From Geomicrobium sediminis (lineage in GTDB: Bacteria; Bacillota; Bacilli; Bacillales; Marinococcaceae): a stretch of DNA of 64,000 nucleotides. A model generated the notes under the pieces. The model saw only the letters and a program-made list of their open reading frames with translations, ran no database searches and was not told the origin of the DNA. Below are positions 50,055 through 57,334 of the stretch, piece by piece; the stretch's first letter is position 1, and every line of letters starts with the position of its first letter. A program made the position numbers and the translations under genes. The stretch covers positions 186,001 through 250,000 of the forward strand of contig NZ_JAFBEC010000005.1 in the NCBI RefSeq assembly GCF_016908595.1, read 5' to 3'.

Positions 50055-50936
50055 TTATGCATGAGTTTTAATTTTCAAATCTTGACACTTATTTTTCAAC
50101 GATGCGAAACCGTTAATCTGGCATTCGACTTCGTCACCTTCATGAATGTGTACCGCACCTGGCGTACCTGTTGAAATCAGATCTCCAGGTAAAAGAGACA
50201 TGACTTTGGAGTGAAACGACACGAGGTTAAACGGTGTAAATGTCATATGATCGACGGTGTTCTTACGGTGTAGCTTCCCGTTGATCACTGTGCTAACTTC
50301 TAGTTTCATCACGTCTTCCACTTCATCTTTCGTAACAAACTGAGGTCCGAAGCTAAAGAACGTATCAAAGCTTTTAGAACGTGTTAAGTACCGTGGGTTC
50401 TTTTCCAAAATATCTTCTGCGGTCATATCAATAATCGTTGTGTATCCTGCAATATAATCAAGCACATCCGCTTCTTCGACATCTTTACACGGCTTTCCAA
50501 TAATCACACCTAGCTCAGCTTCAGCTGTCGTACGTTCTGATTGCAAAGGGATCTGAATCGTATCCCCACTGCCGATGATTGTCGTATCAGGCTTCATAAA
50601 ACTCGCAGGTTCTGTATTCGGAGCTACTTCACTTAAATCAGCTGCATGTTCCACATAGTTTAGACCAATGCCCCAAATCTTGCTCGGATGACGGTATAGT
50701 GGCTTTACGACATAATCCGTAACAAACGCATACTCTCCATTTTCAATCGCTGATAAGCCCGTCTCATTGTACCAAGTCGTTAACGCTTCGAGCTTACCAC
50801 TTCGCAGAAGTTCGAGCAATTCTGTTGCATAAGCTCCCCCGACTTTTTCATTCACTTCTTCGACGAGCACTAGACCTTTCTCTGTTATGATGGCGAGTGT
50901 TTCCTTCTCATTCAATGCAATGGTTGATAAACGCAT
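50055..50936 (-). CDS. Fumarylacetoacetate hydrolase-family enzyme
   Basis: About 293 residues from the ATG at 50936. The C-terminal FAH domain is complete: KIWGIGLNYVEHAAD, PASFMKPDTTIIGSGDTI, TAEAELGVIIGKPCKDV (metal-binding E-x-E), GYTTIIDMTAED, KSFDTFFSFGPQFV and LISTGTPGAVHI. Family members hydrolyse or hydrate 2-oxo-acid or acylpyruvate intermediates at the end of catabolic routes. In the operon it would act late in breakdown of an unknown compound. Confidence 0.9.
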   Translation of the reverse strand: MRLSTIALNEKETLAIITEKGLVLVEEVNEKVGGAYATELLELLRSGKLEALTTWYNETGLSAIENGEYAFVTDYVVKPLYRHPSKIWGIGLNYVEHAADLSEVAPNTEPASFMKPDTTIIGSGDTIQIPLQSERTTAEAELGVIIGKPCKDVEEADVLDYIAGYTTIIDMTAEDILEKNPRYLTRSKSFDTFFSFGPQFVTKDEVEDVMKLEVSTVINGKLHRKNTVDHMTFTPFNLVSFHSKVMSLLPGDLISTGTPGAVHIHEGDEVECQINGFASLKNKCQDLKIKTHA

Positions 50937-50958
50937 GACAATCACCTCTTTTACGAAT

Positions 50959-51987
50959 TTAGAAGTTCGCTTGTACTAGATTAATCATGTCTTTCAGAGC
51001 AGCTCCCGCTGCTCCAACGGGGCTTGATGCACCGCCTATGACCGCTACTCTTCCCATTTCTTCTGTGTAAAAGCAAATCCCTTTTTCTTTTGGAGCAAGA
51101 TTTGCGAGCGGATGAGCCGTCGGTATTGATGTCGGTTGAACGTTCATATGAATCGTTTGCTTGTCCAAAACGGCAGATGCTAAAAGAACAATTTTATGAT
51201 CAGACGCTTTGGCATCTGCGATTTGTTCTTTTGTGACAGCCATAATTCCTGTCACATCAACGTCTTGAATGTGGTTATTCAGGCTAAAAAAACGATACGC
51301 TAGTAAGAGGAGTTTATTCGCACTATCTTTCCCACTAACGTCCATCTCTGGGTCTTTTTCTGCAATACCAGCTTCTTGAGCACGTTGCAAAGACATCGAA
51401 AGGTCCGTGTCCTGTTCATGCATATCGTCAAGGATATAACTCGTTGTTCCATTTAATACCCCTTCAAAACGAGTAAGTGTCATACCTGCAAGGCTATATT
51501 CTCCAACATCCAGTGTTGGTAACGCCGCAGCTGTCGCTCCACTAAATTTAATTCTTCGATTAACAGATTTACTTAACTGCATAAGTTCCTCGTAATGATG
51601 AACGAGCGCACCTTTTGAGATTGAAACGACATCCATGTGCGACGTTAACGCTTGCTTGATATACGAGTAAGCAGGCTCTCCGTCATTGCCATTCGTAGAT
51701 GTCGCTTCAACAAGCACATGACCGCTCATCTGATCAATTGGTTGAATTGGGTAATGTGAATCTTTCGCATAATCTTTAATCGCCATCGTCCCAACACCAT
51801 AGTCAAGTAATCGCGGAAGATCTAAGCCATCTTCACTTTGAACGATCCCTTCTCGGATGATAATTCCTTTGATTTTCGGTTTGATCGTATACCGAGATGC
51901 AATCGTTTCTGCTTTATCGTGGATTAGTTGCACAAATTCTTTTGCGACAACACCGTAACCACTTATGTAGATGTCCAACTGATCCAC
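50959..51987 (-). CDS. Homoserine dehydrogenase-like protein
   Basis: 342 residues, shorter than biosynthetic enzymes because no ACT domain is present. It starts IYISGYGVVAKEFVQLIHDK (nucleotide-binding loop), then VLVEATSTNGNDGEP, VVSISKGALVHHY and the substrate motif GVLNGTTSYILDDM with AGIAEKDPEMDVSGKDSANK, which holds the catalytic Asp/Lys region. No threonine-pathway genes are near, so it may reduce or oxidise a homoserine-like intermediate of the operon's own pathway. Confidence 0.88.
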   Translation of the reverse strand: MDQLDIYISGYGVVAKEFVQLIHDKAETIASRYTIKPKIKGIIIREGIVQSEDGLDLPRLLDYGVGTMAIKDYAKDSHYPIQPIDQMSGHVLVEATSTNGNDGEPAYSYIKQALTSHMDVVSISKGALVHHYEELMQLSKSVNRRIKFSGATAAALPTLDVGEYSLAGMTLTRFEGVLNGTTSYILDDMHEQDTDLSMSLQRAQEAGIAEKDPEMDVSGKDSANKLLLLAYRFFSLNNHIQDVDVTGIMAVTKEQIADAKASDHKIVLLASAVLDKQTIHMNVQPTSIPTAHPLANLAPKEKGICFYTEEMGRVAVIGGASSPVGAAGAALKDMINLVQANF

Positions 51988-51990
51988 TCC

Positions 51991-53007
51991 TTACTTTGCT
52001 TTCATCTTCTGAACAGGCAAATCTTGAACCGTTGCCATTTGCCAGGGCTCGACGACACCGTTCACTTTGTTTATTAAAACGAGAGGAATTAGCCCTGTTA
52101 CAACGAGCGACGTCGCTTCATAATCTGATGTAACAGTCAGTTGCCGTTCTGACTTGGTCCGTTTTTGATTGCGCAATCCTGTTAGTTCTACAAAGAGTGT
52201 CGCTTCTTCTGATTGGTCGGGGCGATGCTTTGCAAATCGCGCAAATAAATGACGGTACTTCGGCAAAGCCCGAAGAGCAATTAACGTCGAAACGAGCTTA
52301 TTAAATGGTGCTATATCCCAAGACGTCCAATAGTGACTCGTCGCCTTATTAAATACGTTTTTCATAACGGCTTGCTCCGAATGATTAATCTTTCGTAGAG
52401 TTAAAGACTTTCTTCCGTTAGTGAATACTCGTTTTTCTTTAAATCCCCTATGCCCATTCGGAAGTTTCGAAGAAGCTATCTCGAGCATGTCCGCTGCACC
52501 TTGTGCACCTGCCAAAGCATTCGCGCTTTGTAAAAACCCTACGTGTACTTCGTCTACGATGCTTAATTCCTTAGCGGCTTCAATTGCCAAGATGACAGAT
52601 AAACCAGGAAGTAATCCTGCCATCATTACATTCGTCGTACCCTGTTGATTGTCTAATTCCTTCACTCGCTCGGCAAAAGTATTAAATGCATTCACGTCAA
52701 TGGTCGGAACATTGACTTTCATACAGATGTACTGTATTTAGGGTTCGCGTTGTGAAACAGCAATGATTACAAGATCAGCATGTGATACAACATTGGCAAT
52801 GTCATCTTCACTCGTAACATCTAGTTTCATAAATTCGCAATGAAATCCTTGACTCTTCCATCGCTCAGCAACCCGTTCCCCCCGTCCTACTTTATAGTCT
52901 GTAACAATATAATTGAACGTTTCATTATACGTAGACATCACATGGTGACAAACGAGTTGACCGAGTGTTCCAGTTGCCCCAATAATAGCAATTGTCGGTT
53001 GATTCAT
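51991..53007 (-). pseudogene. Saccharopine dehydrogenase-like gene interrupted by an in-frame TAA
   Basis: Two frames, 52738-53007 and 51991-52722, are in the same reading frame and separated only by a TAA (52738-52740) and five sense codons. The first half is an intact Rossmann N terminus (TIAIIGATGTLGQLVCHH ... ADLVIIAVSQREP); the second continues with VPTIDVNAFNTF and GLLPGLSVILAIEAAK, as expected of one protein of about 338 residues. The ATG at 52722 has no ribosome binding site. Most likely a nonsense mutation (or sequencing error) in a former gene; suppression or separate subunits are less likely. Confidence 0.85.
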
Positions 53008-53393
53008 TCGTTAGGGGCAAATGCTTCAGCGTCGATTTCCACTTTAAATTGTGGTGCCGCAAGTGCAGCAACATAGAGTAATGTCGTACACGGCAAACCA
53101 TCTCCTACATAACCTTGAATCACATCGCGACGTTCTGACAATGGAAATTCACCAACAAGATAGAACGTTAACTTGGTAAGGTGAGAGCGATTCATATTCG
53201 CTTCTTGTAAATTATAATCGATGTTTTGCAAGGCCAACTTCAATTGCTCCATCGGCTGTTCTGGAACTTCTCCGTTTTGTTGCATACCGAGTTGTCCCGA
53301 AAGAATTAATCGCCGTCCAGGTTCATTCACTTCAATTTGATGGACATAAGGTGCGACCGGTTGATGAACAAGCTCTGGGTTTCTTTTCTCCAC
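53004..53393 (-). CDS. RidA-family protein (YjgF/YER057c/UK114)
   Basis: 129 residues; NEPGRRLILSGQLGMQQNGE, QLKLALQNIDYNLQEANMN, LTKLTFYLV and PCTTLLYVAALAAPQFKVEIDAEAFA fit the family. The usual catalytic Arg of RidA is not at its canonical place in this copy as far as I can see (LPCTTLLYVAAL where PARSxV is usual), so it is likely one of the non-deaminase Rid subgroups. First gene of the operon; its stop overlaps the next start (ATGA). Confidence 0.87.
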   Translation of the reverse strand: MEKRNPELVHQPVAPYVHQIEVNEPGRRLILSGQLGMQQNGEVPEQPMEQLKLALQNIDYNLQEANMNRSHLTKLTFYLVGEFPLSERRDVIQGYVGDGLPCTTLLYVAALAAPQFKVEIDAEAFAPNE

Positions 53394-53486
53394 GTCACCT
53401 CCACCTTTCTAAAAAGAGGGAATTTACGAACATTTTATTTCTCTCTTAGTTTAGCATATCAGTGAAAATCTAGAAAAAGAGAATGC

Positions 53487-53536
53487 TTGACTCTCTTGAT
53501 CAACGTTGCTATTATAGACACACATTATCTATAATA
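53487..53536. promoter_or_regulatory. Promoter plus Rrf2 operator palindrome
   Basis: TTGACT (53487-53492) and TATTAT (53510-53515) at 17 bp form the Rrf2 promoter. The perfect palindrome TATTATAGA-N9-TCTATAATA (53510-53536) covers the -10 and transcription start, so the regulator probably represses itself; the divergent operon start is 117 bases from this site. Confidence 0.7.
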
Positions 53537-53547
53537 GGTGATTCGTT

Positions 53548-53955
53548 ATGAAACTATCGAAATCTACACATTATGCACTTCACACGATGCTCCATTTAAC
53601 ATTAAGTCATGCCGAGGGACACACGAGTGTTTCAAAACTTGCAGGTCATCAACAAGTGTCAACGACATACTTATCCAAAATCTTAACGAAGTTAGTTAAA
53701 GCTGGATTAATCGTGTCCGTTCCTGGCGCAAACGGTGGTTACAAGTTGAAGGCAAATTGGAAAGAGACGACATTGCTTGATGTAATTCAAGCGGTAGAAG
53801 GTCTTCCGCCAATCTTTGATTACTGCGAAGACCATAACCCAAGTTGCATTATTCAACAGTCCATCCAAAAAGCTGAAAAGAATTTTCTTGAAGAATTAGG
53901 CACGATGAAGATTGCTGATCTTGCAGAGGACGCAAGAAACGTACCACATCATTAA
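53548..53955 (+). CDS. Rrf2-family transcriptional regulator
   Basis: 135 residues: the winged helix KSTHYALHTMLHLTL, SKLAGHQQVSTTYLSKILTK and VPGANGGYKLKANWKETTLL is typical. DYCEDHNPSCII contains two cysteines in the region that binds an Fe-S cluster or senses ligands in this family, but the third cysteine of classical IscR/NsrR types is missing, so redox or metabolite sensing by Cys pair is possible. Divergent to the RidA operon and followed by a flavoprotein. Confidence 0.9.
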   Translation: MKLSKSTHYALHTMLHLTLSHAEGHTSVSKLAGHQQVSTTYLSKILTKLVKAGLIVSVPGANGGYKLKANWKETTLLDVIQAVEGLPPIFDYCEDHNPSCIIQQSIQKAEKNFLEELGTMKIADLAEDARNVPHH

Positions 53956-53968
53956 TTGTGGTGCTTTT
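53942..53968 (+). terminator. Weak terminator after Rrf2
   Basis: ACCACA/TGTGGT with an 8-nt loop then CTTTTCTT, overlapping the last codons of the regulator. Confidence 0.5.
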
Positions 53969-53977
53969 CTTCACACC

Positions 53978-53990
53978 TATTATAGATATA
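53978..53990. promoter_or_regulatory. Second copy of the Rrf2 half-site
   Basis: TATTATAGATATA repeats the left arm TATTATAGA of the 53510 operator 36 bases upstream of the flavoprotein ribosome binding site; the right arm is degenerate (ATGATAGAG). It suggests co-regulation of the flavoprotein. Confidence 0.5.
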
Positions 53991-54025
53991 AAGAATCCAT
54001 GATAGAGATAAAAGGAGACGATACG

Positions 54026-54925
54026 ATGAATTTTGATGTGGTTGTTATTGGTGGAGGAGCTGCAGGGTTGCAAGCAACCCTTACACTAGCCCGTTCCCGC
54101 CAACACGTTGCTTTGTTTGATAATGACACGAATCGAAATCGCGTGACTGAGGAATCTCACAATTTCATTACACAAGACGGAACTTCACCGACTGAATTTA
54201 GAGCAATCGCAAACGAAGACCTCTCTCGTTATCCGCATGTCACGAGAAAAGCAGAGACCGTTGCAACAATTGAAGAGACTGGAGAATATTTTACTGTGAC
54301 AACAAAAAGTGGCGCCACACACACGAGTCGTCGCATTCTGTTAGCAACTGGAATTCAAGAACGTTTCTCTTATGAACCTATACGTAACTATTACGGTAAA
54401 AGCATATTCCATTGTCCATTTTGTGATGGCTATGAATTACGTGACGCCGCGCTTGCCATCTTTGCTTCTAATGAACAAGCCATCTTACACGTAACGAAAT
54501 TGCTGTACAATTGGTCAACGGATCTTGCCATCTTTACGAATGGCGTCACGCTAGATCAAGAGTTATTACAGCCCATCTTAGACAAGAATATATCGATCTA
54601 TAGCGACGCCATTAAGAACCTTCACGGAGATTCCGGGCAACTCTCAGCAGTTGAATTAGCAGATGGTTCGTTCGTTTCCCGTAACGGCGGCTTCGTTGTC
54701 CCTGATTATGTTCGTAGCAATACGTTCATTGAGCAACTTCGTTTGGAAGTTGATGATAATGAAATTTCAACGGACGGTTTTGGACGGACGAGTCATCCAC
54801 GCATCTACGTCGCTGGAGAGATGGTCAAAAACGCATCATCATCCCTTCTCGTAGCAAGTACAGAAGGAGCAACGACAGCTTCCATGATCGTATTTGATCG
54901 TGCAAATGAACAATTTCATTCTTAA
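54026..54925 (+). CDS. Thioredoxin-reductase-like FAD/NAD(P) oxidoreductase
   Basis: 299 residues from the ATG at 54026 (AAAGGAGA upstream). FAD motif VVVIGGGAAGLQATLTLARS, redox-active FHCPFCDGYELRD (CxxC as in thioredoxin reductases) and the second FAD motif RIYVAGEM...SLLVASTEGA. The NADPH-binding GxGxxA site in the middle is degenerate (ALAIFASNEQAILHVT), so the physiological reductant is uncertain. Likely controlled by the neighbouring Rrf2 protein. Confidence 0.88.
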   Translation: MNFDVVVIGGGAAGLQATLTLARSRQHVALFDNDTNRNRVTEESHNFITQDGTSPTEFRAIANEDLSRYPHVTRKAETVATIEETGEYFTVTTKSGATHTSRRILLATGIQERFSYEPIRNYYGKSIFHCPFCDGYELRDAALAIFASNEQAILHVTKLLYNWSTDLAIFTNGVTLDQELLQPILDKNISIYSDAIKNLHGDSGQLSAVELADGSFVSRNGGFVVPDYVRSNTFIEQLRLEVDDNEISTDGFGRTSHPRIYVAGEMVKNASSSLLVASTEGATTASMIVFDRANEQFHS

Positions 54926-55299
54926 GTGAGGATTAGAAGGCTGAAGGTACCGATGACGAGAAAAGCAGCGATCGGTGTCATCACCCTTCTTTCTTTTGTA
55001 CTTTTTGACAGCAGGTTTGCAATCGTATTGAGTATGAAAAAGATTGCGATCCCCCATAACAACGGTGTTGTAGGTAGCCAAAGAAATGAAATCCATTGTA
55101 CATGGCTCAAGTACACCACAATAATTAGAAGTAGTACGACACTACTCAAAGCGCTGACGAAGCGGAGTGGCAATGGCAAAACGGTATAATATCCACCTAA
55201 CGTGTACACTCCTAAAGGCTTTCCTATTGCAAGTAATAGTTGAAACATAGCCACCAATAGCAACACAACCGTCATTGTACTAACGAGTATACTTATCAT
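54922..55299 (-). CDS. Four-helix membrane protein
   Basis: 125 residues with four hydrophobic segments; its stop overlaps the convergent flavoprotein gene by four bases. Family not recognised. GGAGGATG-type site upstream of the ATG. Confidence 0.7.
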   Translation of the reverse strand: MISILVSTMTVVLLLVAMFQLLLAIGKPLGVYTLGGYYTVLPLPLRFVSALSSVVLLLIIVVYLSHVQWISFLWLPTTPLLWGIAIFFILNTIANLLSKSTKERRVMTPIAAFLVIGTFSLLILT

Positions 55300-55382
55300 T
55301 TTTGTTCATCCTCCTTTTGTATCTTAATCATAAATCCATACGTTACGTTCGTTTCAATCGTTGATTTCAATTTTATCAATAC

Positions 55383-55422
55383 AAAAAACCCTAGGCGTTA
55401 GTGACTCCTAACGTCTAGGGTT
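55383..55422 (-). terminator. Terminator of the rap-phr unit
   Basis: 15-bp arms AACCCTAGGCGTTAG/CTAACGTCTAGGGTT (one wobble) with a 6-nt loop and TTTTTTG on the minus strand. Confidence 0.88.
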
Positions 55423-55463
55423 CTAAGTGATAACTCGTATTCACAATTTAGTGATGGCTACAA

Positions 55464-55580
55464 TTATCTTAGGCCATCGATTTTGTCGAGTACGGTGATG
55501 AGATCATATGCAGCTGCACTGTTCTCAAAGCCTGTAAAAATAAGAAGAGTAAGGAATGAAAGCACTAGAAACTTCTTCAT
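55464..55580 (-). CDS. phr: Phr-type signalling propeptide
   Basis: 38 residues: basic start and hydrophobic core (MKKFLVLSFLTLLIFTGF) with a cleavage-like ENSAAA, then 14 residues ending DKIDGLR. The ATG overlaps the rap stop (ATGA) and GGGGGTGA precedes it, exactly the rap-phr arrangement. After secretion and processing a short C-terminal peptide would re-enter through Opp and inhibit the Rap protein; the mature sequence is not predictable with certainty. Confidence 0.8.
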   Translation of the reverse strand: MKKFLVLSFLTLLIFTGFENSAAAYDLITVLDKIDGLR

Positions 55581-56653
55581 GATATCGTCACCCCCTTTCT
55601 ACGTTCCATCGTTTCCGATTGATTGGCTTTAATTAAATACTCGTATGCAATCTTATAGTCACCCTTTGCTTGATAATGCTCTGACACGTGCTCACAGATT
55701 TCTTTTATTTCAAAGTTCAAGTTATTCGTTTCAAGATGCTGAATTGCCATCTCTACAAGAGCAAGATCGTCCATCGTGTAAAGACCCCTAAGAACCATAC
55801 ACCTTGCAATATATTCCTCGAGTCCATGCTCACACGCTAACGTTTGAGCTTCTTCTAAGTAGTAGACACCTTCATTATTGTTATTCATCTTGAAACATAC
55901 GTGAGCAAGATTCGTCATCGTCTTAATGTGAACCATACGATTTCCGTGATCTCGTAAGGCATCCAAAAAATAAGATTTCGCTTCTGGGTAATTGCGTTGA
56001 CGCAACCGATTTAACCCAATGGCTCGATTTAGCAACGAGAGTTGATAAGGGTCCCTTACTTTCGGGAATATCTCTTGATAAATCTCTTCTGCCTCGTCAT
56101 AAAAGTGCAACTCTGTATGAATGGCACCAATAAATGAAAGGCTATTCAACTTCCGCATTTCTAGGTTGGCTTCTTCAAATAACAGTACTGCCTTTTTTAA
56201 ATACCAGAGTGCAAACGTATACTCATTCATTCGATATAACGTCTCACCTAGATTGTGAAATAATTCTGCTTTATCTTCATTTCTAATTGAAAACGCATAT
56301 TCTTCTGCTTTGCGGTAATAATCTAGCGCATAACTAAAACGTGAATTAACAAACTCAAATTGTCCCTCCATAAAGTAGTGAAGGTAATTTAGCATTTGAT
56401 CGGTTTTCTTTAGAGAGTCATGTTTAATCTGTTGACCAATCTTAGGATTCTTCATAAAATCTTCGGTAAGGATACTATGTCTAAAATCGACTAATCGATA
56501 GTATTTAGAAAGCTGTTCGTCATCTGCACTAATGTTACGAAGCAACATATCAACTTCTTCTTTGTATGCAAATGCTTCTTCTGTATCGTGCTTTAATATG
56601 GAGTGATACCACTGGCCTATTAAACTTTTCAATTGCTGAATGTGTTCTGCCAT
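55577..56653 (-). CDS. rap: Rap-family response-regulator aspartate phosphatase/regulator
   Basis: About 358 residues from the ATG at 56653 (GGGGAT 8 nt upstream). N-terminal three-helix bundle (MAEHIQQLKSLIGQWYHSIL) then TPR repeats (for example FHNLGETLYRMNEYTFALWYL, KTMTNLAHVCFKMNNNNEG). Length and layout are those of Rap proteins that act on Spo0F, ComA or other targets; which target cannot be read from sequence. Followed and coupled to a Phr peptide gene. Confidence 0.88.
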   Translation of the reverse strand: MAEHIQQLKSLIGQWYHSILKHDTEEAFAYKEEVDMLLRNISADDEQLSKYYRLVDFRHSILTEDFMKNPKIGQQIKHDSLKKTDQMLNYLHYFMEGQFEFVNSRFSYALDYYRKAEEYAFSIRNEDKAELFHNLGETLYRMNEYTFALWYLKKAVLLFEEANLEMRKLNSLSFIGAIHTELHFYDEAEEIYQEIFPKVRDPYQLSLLNRAIGLNRLRQRNYPEAKSYFLDALRDHGNRMVHIKTMTNLAHVCFKMNNNNEGVYYLEEAQTLACEHGLEEYIARCMVLRGLYTMDDLALVEMAIQHLETNNLNFEIKEICEHVSEHYQAKGDYKIAYEYLIKANQSETMERRKGVTIS

Positions 56654-56890
56654 ATGCATATCCCCAATCCATCGTCTCTATTTAAATTATAACTCTATTG
56701 AGAATATTAAACTAGTAATTTATAGTTATTTTTTGAATTAATTGAAAAAATATCAGTATAAATTCATATACTATTGCTACTGATATTAGGTTACATCCTA
56801 TTTAAATGGATTTTGTTTGGTACATACTCAAAATCTTGGTATATTGGAATGACGGAATTTCTTAAGACCGATATCTTTGGAGGAACTTGT

Positions 56891-57262
56891 ATGCAAAAGA
56901 AAGACTCTCAAAATGACGAGATTAAGCGAGAGCAAGAACAATCTAAAAAAGAGCTCTTAAAAATGATTCGGAATGAACAATACGTTCAACGTCTTAAACG
57001 AATCCGCACGCCACTATTATCGTTGATTTTTGTTGTATTCCTTACAGGAATTTTTGCCGTCCTTGGCTATGTAGATTATCTTGTCATGAATGTACTAAAT
57101 CTCATCTTACTGTCACTCAGTTTATATTTGATGTTTGCATTTATGAAAACAAAACCGAAAGGAAAAATGCTTGCCTTTGGAATTGTAGCCATCGTATTCA
57201 ATATCCTCGTGTTGTTAGCAACCATGCTAAGCATCTATATTAATGTTATCGGCTACCTATAA
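56891..57262 (+). CDS. Membrane protein of unknown function
   Basis: 123 residues from the ATG at 56891 (TTTGGAGGAAC upstream; a longer frame to 56774 has no site). A charged N terminus (KKDSQNDEIKREQEQSKKELLKM) is followed by three to four hydrophobic segments. Cytoplasmic N-terminal helix plus membrane domain; family not recognised. Confidence 0.75.
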   Translation: MQKKDSQNDEIKREQEQSKKELLKMIRNEQYVQRLKRIRTPLLSLIFVVFLTGIFAVLGYVDYLVMNVLNLILLSLSLYLMFAFMKTKPKGKMLAFGIVAIVFNILVLLATMLSIYINVIGYL

Positions 57263-57292
57263 ACTCTCATCTAGACGTATGGGAGTTTTTTT
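57261..57292 (+). terminator. Terminator after the 56.9-kb membrane protein
   Basis: AAACTCTCAT/ATGGGAGTTT with an 8-nt loop and seven Ts. Confidence 0.8.
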
Positions 57293-57303
57293 CAATACTA
57301 ATT

Positions 57304-57332
57304 AAAAAACCGCACCAATTAGGCGCGGTTTT
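57304..57332 (-). terminator. Terminator of the amidase gene
   Basis: AAAACCGCACC/GGCGCGGTTTT with a 5-nt loop, T run on the minus strand. Confidence 0.8.
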
Positions 57333-57334
57333 GC

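Noticed and set aside
51991-53007. Two independent genes instead of one broken gene
   Set aside because: Same frame, one stop apart, no ribosome binding site for the second, and together they make a normal-length family member.
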